A stretch of DNA of 20,073 nt, from positions 1-20,073 of the forward strand of contig CAYYSG010000013.1 in assembly GCA_964474375.1 (NCBI GenBank). The letters run 5' to 3'. The translations under genes and the position numbers were made by a program. Below are positions 13,924 through 20,003 of this stretch, piece by piece. The notes beneath the pieces are model-generated. The model was not told the origin of the DNA, did not search any database, and saw only the letters and a list, made by a program, of their open reading frames with translations. The DNA comes from 2-01-FULL-33-17 sp964474375. Its GTDB lineage: Bacteria; Patescibacteriota; Minisyncoccia; Phycocordibacterales; UBA9973. Positions within the stretch are counted from its first letter, which is position 1. Each line of letters begins with the position of its first letter.

Positions 13924-14766
13924 ATGTATTCGGCTAATTCTCTTTCGGACAGGCAAGCGGTTCTTCATGAAAAGAACCGTATTCGAGCACGTCGAAAAAG
14001 AATTTTCTTTACTTTTTTATTCCTACTGATTACTGTTGGGTTTTTTGTTGCAATCCGTAAACCTTTTCTGAGAATTTCATCTATAGAAGTTTCGGGCAAT
14101 ACACTAACTTCACCTCGGGATATTAAATCATTCGTTGACACAAAAGTTACTGGTTATAAATTTTTCCTTATACCTAATAACTCAATTATATTTTTAGAAA
14201 AAAAAGATTTACAATCCGAAATACTAAAAAAATTTCCACGACTCTCAAGCGCAACCATTAGTGGTACTCGTGATGTAAAAATAGTTATTACCGAACCAGT
14301 GTTCGACAGTATGTACTGCGAAATACTGGATGGTGTGCCTAATAAATGTGCACTATTGCATACTGGCGGTAAAGTTGGGTCCGTAGCACCTGTATATAGC
14401 TATCCTCCATTTTTTACTTTTTATAAAGAATCAGCTTTGGGTCAAGTAGGTGAAGTTGCAATTAGTATTGATGAAATAGACAGAATAAGACTATTACGTC
14501 AGGAAATAGAATCCTACGGTATACGAGTCATTGGGTTTGTTTATGGTGCTGAATATGATGAAATACTTTTAGATACTGGTTCTAACTATAGTGATTTACC
14601 AAGAATCAGGCTGACTTCTGGCGTTAATAGGCAAGACATAGTCAAGACATTAGGCAGTGCCATAAAAGATGATAACGTTAAAAAACTATTACTAGACGAA
14701 CTACCAAATTTAGAATATATTGACCTACGGTTTAGTGGGCAAGTAGTATATAGAAAAAAAGATTAA
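13924..14766 (+). CDS. ftsQ: Cell-division protein FtsQ/DivIB
   Basis: Bitopic divisome protein that bridges early and late division proteins. A short basic cytoplasmic N-terminus (RARRKR at 21-26) precedes a single membrane helix at about 27-43 (IFFTFLFLLITVGFFVA). Then comes an FtsQ-type POTRA domain with ISSIEVSGNTLTSPRDIKSF at 51-70, further strand-helix elements (KDLQSEILKKFPRLSSATIS) and VKIVITEP. The end LEYIDLRFSGQVVYR is the characteristic FtsQ C-terminal strand that contacts FtsB/FtsL in known systems. Length 280 is typical. It lies 5 nt after serS, an unusual partner: ftsQ is normally in a mur-fts cluster. No Shine-Dalgarno sequence. Sequence conservation in this family is low, but domain order and end motif make the call solid. 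Confidence 0.88.
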   Translation: MYSANSLSDRQAVLHEKNRIRARRKRIFFTFLFLLITVGFFVAIRKPFLRISSIEVSGNTLTSPRDIKSFVDTKVTGYKFFLIPNNSIIFLEKKDLQSEILKKFPRLSSATISGTRDVKIVITEPVFDSMYCEILDGVPNKCALLHTGGKVGSVAPVYSYPPFFTFYKESALGQVGEVAISIDEIDRIRLLRQEIESYGIRVIGFVYGAEYDEILLDTGSNYSDLPRIRLTSGVNRQDIVKTLGSAIKDDNVKKLLLDELPNLEYIDLRFSGQVVYRKKD

Positions 14767-14771
14767 TTCAA

Positions 14772-15788
14772 ATGCAAAATTTCTGGTTACAACTAAAATC
14801 AAAAACAGCCGAAGAAAATCGGCCGATTTTTGCTTTGGCGCCAATGGCTGACGTAACTGATTGTGTGTTTCGAAAACTAATTGCTAAATATTCAAGAGCA
14901 GGCGAAGAGGGAGGCGGGCCAGATGTATTCTGGACTGAATTTGTTTCAGCTGATGGACTAATGAGTGGCGGACGCGAAGTCTTGAAACGCGATTTAGTTT
15001 TTAGCGAATTAGAACGTCCTATAGTTGCTCAAATTTTTTCGTCTAATCCTGAAAACATAAAAGGTGCATCGATGCTATGCAGGGAACTTGGTTTTGACGG
15101 AATAGATATAAATATGGGTTGCCCTGACAAAAGCATTGAAAAGCAAGGTGCCGGTGCATGCATGATAAAGACTCCAGAGAATGCTCGTGCTGTTATCCGT
15201 GCTGCAATAGAAGGAGCGGGCGATATACCTGTGTCAGTGAAGACTCGTATTGGTTATAACAAAATAGAATGGAAAGAATGGCTGGGTGAATTACTAAAAG
15301 AAGACATCAAGGCTTTGACTGTGCATTTTCGAACACGTAAAGAAATGTCATTAGTTCCAGCTCATTGGGAACTAGCTAAAGAAATTGGGGACTATGTACG
15401 AGAATTAAGACCGGATGTTGTTTTTTTAGGTAATGGTGACGTAAAGACACTAAATGAAGGTCAAAACAAATATGACGAAACCGGAATAGACGGCATCATG
15501 ATAGGTCGCGGAATATTTGGTACACCGTGGTTTTTTGATAGAACTCGAAATAGTGAACCGACATTGAAAGAACGTTTTGAAATCCTGATCGAACATACTT
15601 ATGAATACGAAAAAACATTGGGCGATATAAAAAGCTTTGCCGTAATGAAGAAGCACTACAAAGCCTATGTTCATGGTTTTAATGGGGCAAAAGAACTGCG
15701 TGAAAAAATGATGGAAGCAGGCAGTGCAAGCGAAATAGAGCACATTGTGCGTGCCTTTATGGATGATAATAGTAATGTGTTAGAATAG
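14772..15788 (+). CDS. dus: tRNA-dihydrouridine synthase
   Basis: FMN-dependent reduction of uridine to dihydrouridine in tRNA D loops. The TIM-barrel signatures are ALAPMADVTDCVFRKL (21-36), IDINMGCPDKSIEKQGAGA with catalytic Cys117, VSVKTRIGY (Lys157, Arg159), ALTVHFRTRKEMSLVPAHWE, FLGNGDVKT and GIMIGRGIFGTPWFF for FMN phosphate binding. Length 338 is normal. Which Dus subclass (A, B, C or other) cannot be decided by eye, so positions modified are unknown. It lies 5 nt after ftsQ and 6 nt before dnaX. It ends with TAG. The three tRNAs in this window have D-loop uridines in their TA(A/G)... loops that could be targets. Confidence 0.94.
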   Translation: MQNFWLQLKSKTAEENRPIFALAPMADVTDCVFRKLIAKYSRAGEEGGGPDVFWTEFVSADGLMSGGREVLKRDLVFSELERPIVAQIFSSNPENIKGASMLCRELGFDGIDINMGCPDKSIEKQGAGACMIKTPENARAVIRAAIEGAGDIPVSVKTRIGYNKIEWKEWLGELLKEDIKALTVHFRTRKEMSLVPAHWELAKEIGDYVRELRPDVVFLGNGDVKTLNEGQNKYDETGIDGIMIGRGIFGTPWFFDRTRNSEPTLKERFEILIEHTYEYEKTLGDIKSFAVMKKHYKAYVHGFNGAKELREKMMEAGSASEIEHIVRAFMDDNSNVLE

Positions 15789-15794
15789 CTGTAT

Positions 15795-16847
15795 ATGCCA
15801 AAAGATTCAAAAGAAGTATCCCACACTGTACTGTATAGAAAATATCGTCCAGACAAATTTGAAGATGTTGTAGGGCAAGAAAATGCTATTAATCTTGTGC
15901 AGTCGTCCGTCGACAACAAAAAGCCAGCACATGCATATCTTTTTATTGGTGGGCGTGGTTTAGGTAAAACAACCGTAGCTAGAATATTTGCTAAATCTTT
16001 AGATGTTAAACCGGGGGATATTTATGAAATAGATGCGGCTTCCCGCCGCGGTATTGATGATATTCGTGAACTTCGTGACCATGTACGTAGTGCACCGCTA
16101 GAATCCAAATACAAAGTCTATATCATAGACGAGGTCCACATGCTAACCAAAGAAGCGTTCAATGCACTACTGAAGACACTGGAAGAGCCCCCAGAGCATG
16201 CATTATTCGTATTGGCTACAACTGATGCTGATAAAATCCCAGAGACTGTTAGGTCTCGTACACAAATAGTACAGTTCGTTTATCCATCGCACGATGTACT
16301 AGAAGAATACATAACAAGCATTGCCAAAAAAGAAAAAATCAAAATTTCCAAAGAAGCAGTTTCATTAATTGCCAAACTAGCTGACCGCTCGTACCGTGAT
16401 GCATGTGGCAGACTAGAAGAAGCCATAGTTAGGTCCCACGGGGAAGACATAGACGCGGATAGTATCATGGGCATGTTCGGTGTGCCGAACAATACTCTAC
16501 TGGAAGATTTGCTCAAAGCCATTGCACTAAAGGACGCTGATAGTGCAAAAAATGCACTAAGTAGTAAAAACTTTGCTGATATAAACCATGAAATGTTGAT
16601 GAATGTATTACTGTCCCATATGCGGGCGGTGCATATGTTGAAACACAAAATGCTAACAGATAAAGAAAGCGAAAAACTATACGGTAAAGACGAGACTAAA
16701 TTCTTTTTAGAAATTGCGAATAGCCCTGAAAATAAAATGAATTCGCAAACTATAATCAAATTCTTGGAATCAGCTAGTATGGTTCGTCGTAGCCCTGTTA
16801 AATCATTACCACTGGAACTGGCTGTTATAGAAGCAATAGCTGAATAA
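15795..16847 (+). CDS. dnaX: DNA polymerase III subunit gamma, short zinc-less DnaX
   Basis: AAA+ ATPase of the clamp loader that opens the beta clamp and loads it on DNA. LYRKYRPDKFEDVVGQE (13-29), Walker A GGRGLGKT (52-59), EIDAASRRGIDDIRELRDHVR, Walker B VYIIDEVHML (108-117), NALLKTLEEPPEH, sensor 1 LATTD and the arginine-finger segment VRSRT (Arg155) are all present. Two parts of the usual protein are missing. The four-cysteine zinc loop that normally sits between AKSL and EIDAAS is cut to DVKPGDIY, and at 350 residues there is no tau-type C-terminus that binds DnaB helicase and polymerase alpha. SRC, common at the arginine finger, is SRT. Last gene of the serS operon, followed by a strong terminator. 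Start context CTGTAT-ATG, identical to murB. Confidence 0.94.
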   Translation: MPKDSKEVSHTVLYRKYRPDKFEDVVGQENAINLVQSSVDNKKPAHAYLFIGGRGLGKTTVARIFAKSLDVKPGDIYEIDAASRRGIDDIRELRDHVRSAPLESKYKVYIIDEVHMLTKEAFNALLKTLEEPPEHALFVLATTDADKIPETVRSRTQIVQFVYPSHDVLEEYITSIAKKEKIKISKEAVSLIAKLADRSYRDACGRLEEAIVRSHGEDIDADSIMGMFGVPNNTLLEDLLKAIALKDADSAKNALSSKNFADINHEMLMNVLLSHMRAVHMLKHKMLTDKESEKLYGKDETKFFLEIANSPENKMNSQTIIKFLESASMVRRSPVKSLPLELAVIEAIAE

Positions 16848-16857
16848 AATTTTGCAT

Positions 16858-16890
16858 AAAAAAGCCCCGAGCATTATAGCTCGGGGTTTT
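16858..16890. terminator. Bidirectional terminator after dnaX
   Basis: 8-bp GC stem CCCCGAGC/GCTCGGGG (16865-16872, 16879-16886), extended by a G-T pair and A/T pairs, with a 6-nt loop ATTATA. T-rich tails on both strands let it end dnaX and the convergent gene at 16924-17424. Confidence 0.9.
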
Positions 16891-16923
16891 AGTTGCAGGA
16901 ATTTGGTTCTACGTTCAGGATTT

Positions 16924-17424
16924 TTAGTCTCGGTATATTATACCGGATTTTCTCATATCAAAGTCCGAAGACTTGTATGAACCAGGTTTTACTTTGATGG
17001 CGTAATCTGGGAAAATGTTTTGCAATATTTCCGTAAATTCATCATAGGATGCTTGACCGTAGTGATTCGATGGAGAATGAGCATAAATTGTTTGAAGCTC
17101 TGGGTCGATGTTTATGATATAGCCACCATTTGTGTAAACATCGATTTTTTCGATGCCATTGATTTTTTTATAATGAGCAATTGCTAAAGAATCGCTTATT
17201 ATTTCTTTGTCTTTTTGTAAACGAAAAATAATTTTAGGGTTTTCAAGCTTTGAGCCAATCGCAACTACTACGCAACTTGCGATGAAGGATTTTGCTGTGT
17301 AAGGTAATTCTTTTTCGCTGGTAAAAATACTGCGGATCGATCCTGCTAATAGCAGGGAGTCTTTTGGTTTGTTTGATTTTTGTTCTGTTGGCATAAGCTG
17401 ATTTAATTTAATTTTTTTGTACAT
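16924..17424 (-). CDS. Unknown 166-residue protein, possible Janus/PHPT1-like fold
   Basis: Not firmly recognised. The segment from SFIASCVVVAIGS through AIAHYKKINGIEKIDVYTNGG and TIYAHSPSNHYGQASYDEFTEILQNIFPDYAIKV parallels the order of eukaryotic phosphohistidine phosphatase PHPT1/Janus: a strand, the catalytic His in YHADIYD, a GGG turn, VYGYSMAYG, then KIKAKYPDYEV. The histidine of IAHYKK would be the catalytic residue. This comparison is from memory of the human protein and is a hypothesis only. There is no signal peptide or membrane helix; about 30 N-terminal residues are polar and the last 15 (SDFDMRKSGIIYRD) may be a tail. It has a perfect-consensus extended promoter, so it is probably well expressed, and stands alone between two terminators. 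Start context CAACAT-ATG. Confidence 0.82.
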   Translation of the reverse strand: MYKKIKLNQLMPTEQKSNKPKDSLLLAGSIRSIFTSEKELPYTAKSFIASCVVVAIGSKLENPKIIFRLQKDKEIISDSLAIAHYKKINGIEKIDVYTNGGYIINIDPELQTIYAHSPSNHYGQASYDEFTEILQNIFPDYAIKVKPGSYKSSDFDMRKSGIIYRD

Positions 17425-17444
17425 ATGTTGATTAAGTCTTCTGT

Positions 17445-17473
17445 ATTATATCATTTTATACCACTACTGTCAA
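17445..17473 (-). promoter_or_regulatory. Full-consensus promoter of the gene at 16924-17424
   Basis: On the minus strand TTGACA (17473-17468), 17-bp spacer, TATAAT (17450-17445), with TG one base upstream of the -10. Every consensus element is present, the best promoter in the window. Transcription should start near 17438, about 14 nt before the ATG. Confidence 0.85.
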
Positions 17474-17477
17474 ACAA

Positions 17478-17515
17478 AGAAAAAACCCAGAATCGTTAAA
17501 TTCTGGGTTTTTTCT
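17478..17515. terminator. Terminator downstream of the DHH gene
   Basis: 15-bp perfect stem AGAAAAAACCCAGAA/TTCTGGGTTTTTTCT with an 8-nt loop TCGTTAAA. On the minus strand it ends transcription coming from the DHH gene, just upstream of the strong promoter at 17473. Confidence 0.88.
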
Positions 17516-17516
17516 A

Positions 17517-17531
17517 TTATGCTAGGGGACT
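17517..17531. repeat. 15-bp copy of the tRNA-Gln 3' end (att-like)
   Basis: TTATGCTAGGGGACT is identical and in the same orientation at 18704-18718, where it covers the last 10 nt of tRNA-Gln and 5 nt beyond. No other tRNA parts are present here. The copy lies downstream of the tRNA 3' end with one gene in between, the geometry left by elements that insert into tRNA 3' ends. No integrase gene is seen. The rest of 17532-17580 holds nothing I recognise beyond a short GTGT/ACAC hairpin near 17567-17578. Confidence 0.5.
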
Positions 17532-17580
17532 CTGGTTAGTTATATACACTACCAAATCTCTGAGGGGTGTTATGACACAC

Positions 17581-18534
17581 CTAGAACTTATGCTCTGACC
17601 TACCTAGATCTCTTTTATACTCATAAAGTTGTTTTCGGATTTCCTTACGAAGCCAAAGTTTTTTAGTTACTCCAATTGGTCCCTCCCAGATAGCTCCAAT
17701 TATATCCGAAAAAATCTTGCGAACCTCAGGATTCTCAGTGTAGAGATAATTGTACTTTTCTTTTATCGATGGTAAGCTCATGATCCAATGAGGATATTGA
17801 AAACCTTCAAGAGTTTCTTTGATTTGAATTTTATGATCTATTAAACATTGCTTGCTATCCCAAAGTTCTATTTGGCCTATAACAATTGGAAAAGACAATG
17901 TTGGAACTTTAACCACTTTTGTATCACCAATTACGGACTGAATAATATTTTCGTATACTACTATTTCTTGTTCTTTAAAGTACATAGCAATCCAATTTTC
18001 AGGAAGATTAATATACTGCTGTAATTCATTGAATGCATTAAGATCCCTTTCTTTTGTAATTTGAGCACCAAAATTAAGAGTATTAGATATAATCGCCGTA
18101 AAAAGGAGATTCGCGCTTGTTGTGCTTATTTTTTCTGAGTAGCCTCGTTTCTTAAACTCTTCCCATATTAAAGTTGCACACGCACCAACCATTTCGATAT
18201 GGCAGTTTTCTCTGAGTTTCTCTTGCCAATATTCTTCAGCTCCATAATGATGATCATATATTTCAACAATCGAATCGTCTACTACAAATGAAGCAAAATT
18301 CCCAAGATGCGATGTGTCAACAAGTACAGAATCAAATTTAACAGTAGGGGGAATAGTTAAAAATTTCAATCCCCAGCTTTTTATAATAGGAGTAACACTA
18401 TGATTTAATTGCCCAGGTAAAACAGCATCAGCTTCTTTGCCTTCGAAGTTTAAAAGTTCTGTATATGCTATTGCGCATGCTAGGGCGTCTATATCAGTAT
18501 ATGCTTGTCCAGATGTGACAATGATATGTTTCAT
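17581..18534 (-). CDS. DHH-family phosphoesterase-like protein with two altered metal ligands
   Basis: Related to the DHH superfamily, closest in motif layout to family II inorganic pyrophosphatases (PpaC). Counted from the ATG at 18534: TSGQAYTDIDALACAIAY (8-25) is motif I, VLVDTSH (Asp73) motif II, EIYDHHYG (Asp94-His95-His96) the DHH motif, GACATLIWEEFKKRG motif IV, and AIISNTLNFGAQITKERD the segment usually reading SDTL.F..PT. Two metal ligands are changed: the first His is Gln10 and the Asp of SDTL is Asn151. The C-terminal part is basic near its end (KKLWLRKEIRKQL). An upstream ATG at 18555 exists, but the extended -10 TGt-TATAAT lies between them and the family begins near MKHIIVTSG, so 18534 is chosen, giving a leaderless start. 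It ends with TAG. It lies between tRNA-Gln and a copy of its 3' end. Substrate and activity are unknown. Confidence 0.85.
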   Translation of the reverse strand: MKHIIVTSGQAYTDIDALACAIAYTELLNFEGKEADAVLPGQLNHSVTPIIKSWGLKFLTIPPTVKFDSVLVDTSHLGNFASFVVDDSIVEIYDHHYGAEEYWQEKLRENCHIEMVGACATLIWEEFKKRGYSEKISTTSANLLFTAIISNTLNFGAQITKERDLNAFNELQQYINLPENWIAMYFKEQEIVVYENIIQSVIGDTKVVKVPTLSFPIVIGQIELWDSKQCLIDHKIQIKETLEGFQYPHWIMSLPSIKEKYNYLYTENPEVRKIFSDIIGAIWEGPIGVTKKLWLRKEIRKQLYEYKRDLGRSEHKF

Positions 18535-18540
18535 AAATTT

Positions 18541-18549
18541 ATTATAACA
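18541..18549 (-). promoter_or_regulatory. Extended -10 promoter of the DHH gene, leaderless
   Basis: On the minus strand TGt-TATAAT ends 6 nt before the ATG at 18534. Initiation would fall on the start codon itself. A poor -35 (TTCTTA, 18569-18564) is at 17-bp spacing. Confidence 0.6.
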
Positions 18550-18564
18550 GAACATGATAGGACT

Positions 18565-18650
18565 AAGAATCGCCTCTCACTATCGCTCGAGATCCTCAAT
18601 TTTTATAGTCATTATATTCCTTAAAAATTGGGTCCTGCGGTTCGATTCTT
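18565..18650. other. Non-coding hairpin region with a T-loop-like sequence
   Basis: Between the DHH gene promoter and the tRNA-Gln terminator. Two nested pairings are visible: AAGAATCG (18565-18572) with CGATTCTT (18643-18650), and CAATTTTT (18597-18604) with AAAAATTG (18623-18630), extended by one G-T and one C-G pair. On the plus strand GGTTCGATTC resembles a tRNA T loop, but no complete cloverleaf can be drawn. It may be a small RNA, a tRNA remnant, or part of a promoter region. Confidence 0.35.
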
Positions 18651-18664
18651 CAGCCAAATCTAGT

Positions 18665-18705
18665 AAAACAAAACCCTGGATAAAAAATATCCAAGGTTTT
18701 GTTTT
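18665..18705. terminator. Terminator of tRNA-Gln
   Basis: Stem of 17 pairs with one mismatch: AAAACAAAACC-c-TGGATA with TATCC-a-AGGTTTTGTTTT-type partner, loop AAAAA (18683-18687). On the minus strand it is followed by TTTTGTTTT and lies 3-4 nt after the tRNA 3' end. Confidence 0.88.
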
Positions 18706-18708
18706 ATG

Positions 18709-18779
18709 CTAGGGGACTAGGAATCGAACCTAGATTAAAAGCTTCAAAGGCTTCTGTCCTACCGTTAGACGATCCCCTA
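18709..18779 (-). tRNA. tRNA-Gln (anticodon TTG)
   Basis: A 71-nt cloverleaf: acceptor TAGGGGA/TCCCCTA, D stem GTC/GAC, anticodon stem GAAGC/GCTTT with one G-T pair, loop CTTTGAA giving anticodon TTG (UUG), T stem CTAGG/CCTAG with loop TTCGATT, discriminator G. U1-A72 and G73 are glutamine-like identity features. CCA is not encoded. A TATAAT at 18794-18789 (minus) is 9 nt upstream and would start transcription about 3 nt before the tRNA. Confidence 0.95.
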
Positions 18780-18788
18780 ATGGTTTCT

Positions 18789-18794
18789 ATTATA
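18789..18794 (-). promoter_or_regulatory. -10 element of tRNA-Gln
   Basis: TATAAT on the minus strand, directly preceded by TG. No recognisable -35. Expected start is near 18782, three bases before the mature 5' end, the same arrangement as tRNA-Trp. Confidence 0.55.
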
Positions 18795-18839
18795 CATATT
18801 TTTAGATTTTTGTATAGGCTTAATATATTTTTATTTTGA

Positions 18840-18868
18840 TTCAATTACTTTTTTATTTTTGCTATAAT
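18840..18868 (+). promoter_or_regulatory. Promoter of the SRPBCC gene, leaderless
   Basis: TTCAAT (18840-18845), 17-bp spacer, TGc-TATAAT (TATAAT 18863-18868). The -10 ends 6 nt before the GTG at 18875, so transcription would start at the start codon. This position decides the start: any upstream start would lie inside or before the promoter. Confidence 0.65.
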
Positions 18869-18874
18869 AATAGA

Positions 18875-19333
18875 GTGAAGACAACAATACATAAAGAAAT
18901 ACTCATCAACGCTCCACGGGAAAAGGTATGGGACACTATGCTAAATGACGCTACATACAGGCAGTGGACAGCATCATTTTGCCCAGGTTCATATTACCAA
19001 GGCAGTTGGGACAAAGGCTCTAAAATACTGTTCCTAGGTCCTAATCCGGAAACTGGCAAAGAAGGTGGCATGGTTAGCCGTATTGCAGAAAATATTCCAC
19101 ATGAATTCGTGTCCATCGAACACATGGGTATAGTAAACGAAGGCGTAGAAGACACTGAAAGTGAAGAAGTAGCGCCATGGAAAGGATTCCATGAAAACTA
19201 TACTTTTCAGGACCAAGATGGCGCAACTATGCTAATAATCGACACTGACATGGTGGATACTATGGCGGACGAAATGAGTACACTGTGGGACAAAGCACTA
19301 TTAGCACTAAAAGATTTAGTAGAAAATAATTAA
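18875..19333 (+). CDS. SRPBCC (START/AHSA1-like) domain protein
   Basis: A 152-residue single-domain protein of the hydrophobic-ligand-binding SRPBCC superfamily. It begins (V/M)KTTIHKEILINAPREKVWDTM, the typical first strand and helix with the APxxxVW motif, then YRQWTASFCPGSYYQGSWDKGSKILFLGP and the long C-terminal helix (MADEMSTLWDKALLALKDL). GTG 18875 is chosen over an upstream TTG at 18836, since the -10 hexamer at 18863-18868 lies between and the family starts near here. The segment rich in Glu (EGVEDTESEEVAPW) replaces part of a strand region and is shown here only as a feature. Ligand unknown; AHSA1-like proteins range from chaperone cofactors to stress proteins. A 20-codon ORF follows after 7 nt. 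Confidence 0.88.
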   Translation: MKTTIHKEILINAPREKVWDTMLNDATYRQWTASFCPGSYYQGSWDKGSKILFLGPNPETGKEGGMVSRIAENIPHEFVSIEHMGIVNEGVEDTESEEVAPWKGFHENYTFQDQDGATMLIIDTDMVDTMADEMSTLWDKALLALKDLVENN

Positions 19334-19340
19334 TAAATAT

Positions 19341-19403
19341 ATGGCCAAAGGTAGAGACGCACATAAAGAAAAAAAGAAACCAAAGAAGGTTGTTGTAAAA
19401 TAA
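19341..19403 (+). CDS. 20-residue basic peptide
   Basis: ATG 19341 to TAA 19403 encodes MAKGRDAHKEKKKPKKVV followed by VK: nine Lys and one Arg in 20 residues. It lies 7 nt after the SRPBCC stop and directly before a terminator, so it is probably the last gene of that transcript. The start context AAATAT-ATG is the one favoured in this window. From memory, short proteins of the pattern M(A/S)KG+D..KE.KKPKK occur in other bacteria with unknown function; I could not check this. A nucleic-acid- or ribosome-binding role would fit the charge but is only a guess. Confidence 0.6.
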   Translation: MAKGRDAHKEKKKPKKVVVK

Positions 19404-19404
19404 C

Positions 19405-19441
19405 CAACCAGAACCCAGACCAGTGGCTGGGTTTTGGTTTT
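19405..19441 (+). terminator. Terminator of the SRPBCC/basic-peptide unit
   Basis: AACCCAG (19412-19418) pairs with CTGGGTT (19427-19433) around an 8-nt loop, with partial further pairing outside, followed by TTGGTTTTGT. It starts just after the basic-peptide stop codon. Confidence 0.75.
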
Positions 19442-19460
19442 GTGTAGTTTATTAGTACTA

Positions 19461-19469
19461 TGCTATAGT
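19461..19469 (+). promoter_or_regulatory. Extended -10 promoter of the Nudix gene, near-leaderless
   Basis: TGc-TATAGT, the same extended -10 as serS, ending 8 nt before the ATG. A possible -35 TTGTGT (19440-19445) is 18 bp upstream, overlapping the tail of the preceding terminator. Confidence 0.6.
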
Positions 19470-19477
19470 TTAGCTAT

Positions 19478-19987
19478 ATGACTATGCTAACTATAAATGA
19501 TAAAAAGTTAGAAGACTCTGATTATAACGAAAGACCTACCGTAAAATCCGTTATTTATAATGATAGTGGTGATTTTTTGCATCACTATACTAACCTAATA
19601 GGTGGTGGTGTGGAAGAAAATGAAACCAATGAACAAGCCATGCATAGAGAAGCAATGGAAGAAGCCGGCATGAAGATAGATATAATAAAACCACTAGGTA
19701 CAGTGGTTGGCTATAGTGAAGAAAGTAGAAGAAAATACATAGTCTATGGGTATCTTTGTAAATTTGTGGAACAAATTTCTGCTCCAACCACGCTAGATGA
19801 AAAAGAGCTAAAGCTAAATTTAGTTTGGGAAAAACCAGCTGATGCTGTTACTCATTTTGAAAACCAAATAAAAGAATTACAGGGTCTGTCCGAATTAGAC
19901 AAAACAGAAGTTTATAAAGATAAAATTAAAAACCGCGCAATGTCTTTAACTTTTATAAGAGAAGCAATTCGTGTTTTAGCAGAATAA
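19478..19987 (+). CDS. Nudix hydrolase
   Basis: Hydrolyses a nucleoside diphosphate linked to another moiety. A full Nudix box GX5EX7REUXEEXGU is visible: GGVEENETNEQAMHREAMEE followed by AGM, with the metal-binding REAMEE. The upstream strands RPTVKSVIYNDSGDFLHHYTNLIGGG fit the fold. The C-terminal 80 residues (KYIVYGYLCKFVEQ, then a Lys/Glu-rich helical end) give no substrate signature; candidates include ADP-ribose, (d)NTPs or nucleotide sugars. Length 169 is typical of a single-domain Nudix protein. ATG 19478 is chosen from its position 8 nt after the -10; ATG 19484 is possible but less likely. Monocistronic or read through into the next gene, as no terminator is seen after it. Confidence 0.92.
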   Translation: MTMLTINDKKLEDSDYNERPTVKSVIYNDSGDFLHHYTNLIGGGVEENETNEQAMHREAMEEAGMKIDIIKPLGTVVGYSEESRRKYIVYGYLCKFVEQISAPTTLDEKELKLNLVWEKPADAVTHFENQIKELQGLSELDKTEVYKDKIKNRAMSLTFIREAIRVLAE

Positions 19988-19990
19988 TTT

Positions 19991-19996
19991 TATAAT
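19991..19996 (+). promoter_or_regulatory. -10 element of the DUF2200-like gene, leaderless
   Basis: TATAAT ends 7 nt before the ATG at 20004, again predicting a transcript that begins at the start codon. No TG extension and no clear -35. Confidence 0.5.
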
Positions 19997-20003
19997 AAAT
20001 CGT

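Noticed and set aside
18561..18655. Possible extra tRNA on the plus strand (GGTTCGATTC T-loop-like)
   Set aside because: The T stem has a mismatch and there is no matching acceptor or anticodon arm, so it is listed only as an unexplained paired region.
18554..18712. 52-codon plus-strand ORF starting MIGLRIASHYRS
   Set aside because: It crosses the DHH promoter, the tRNA-Gln terminator and the tRNA 3' end, with no promoter or homologue I recognise.
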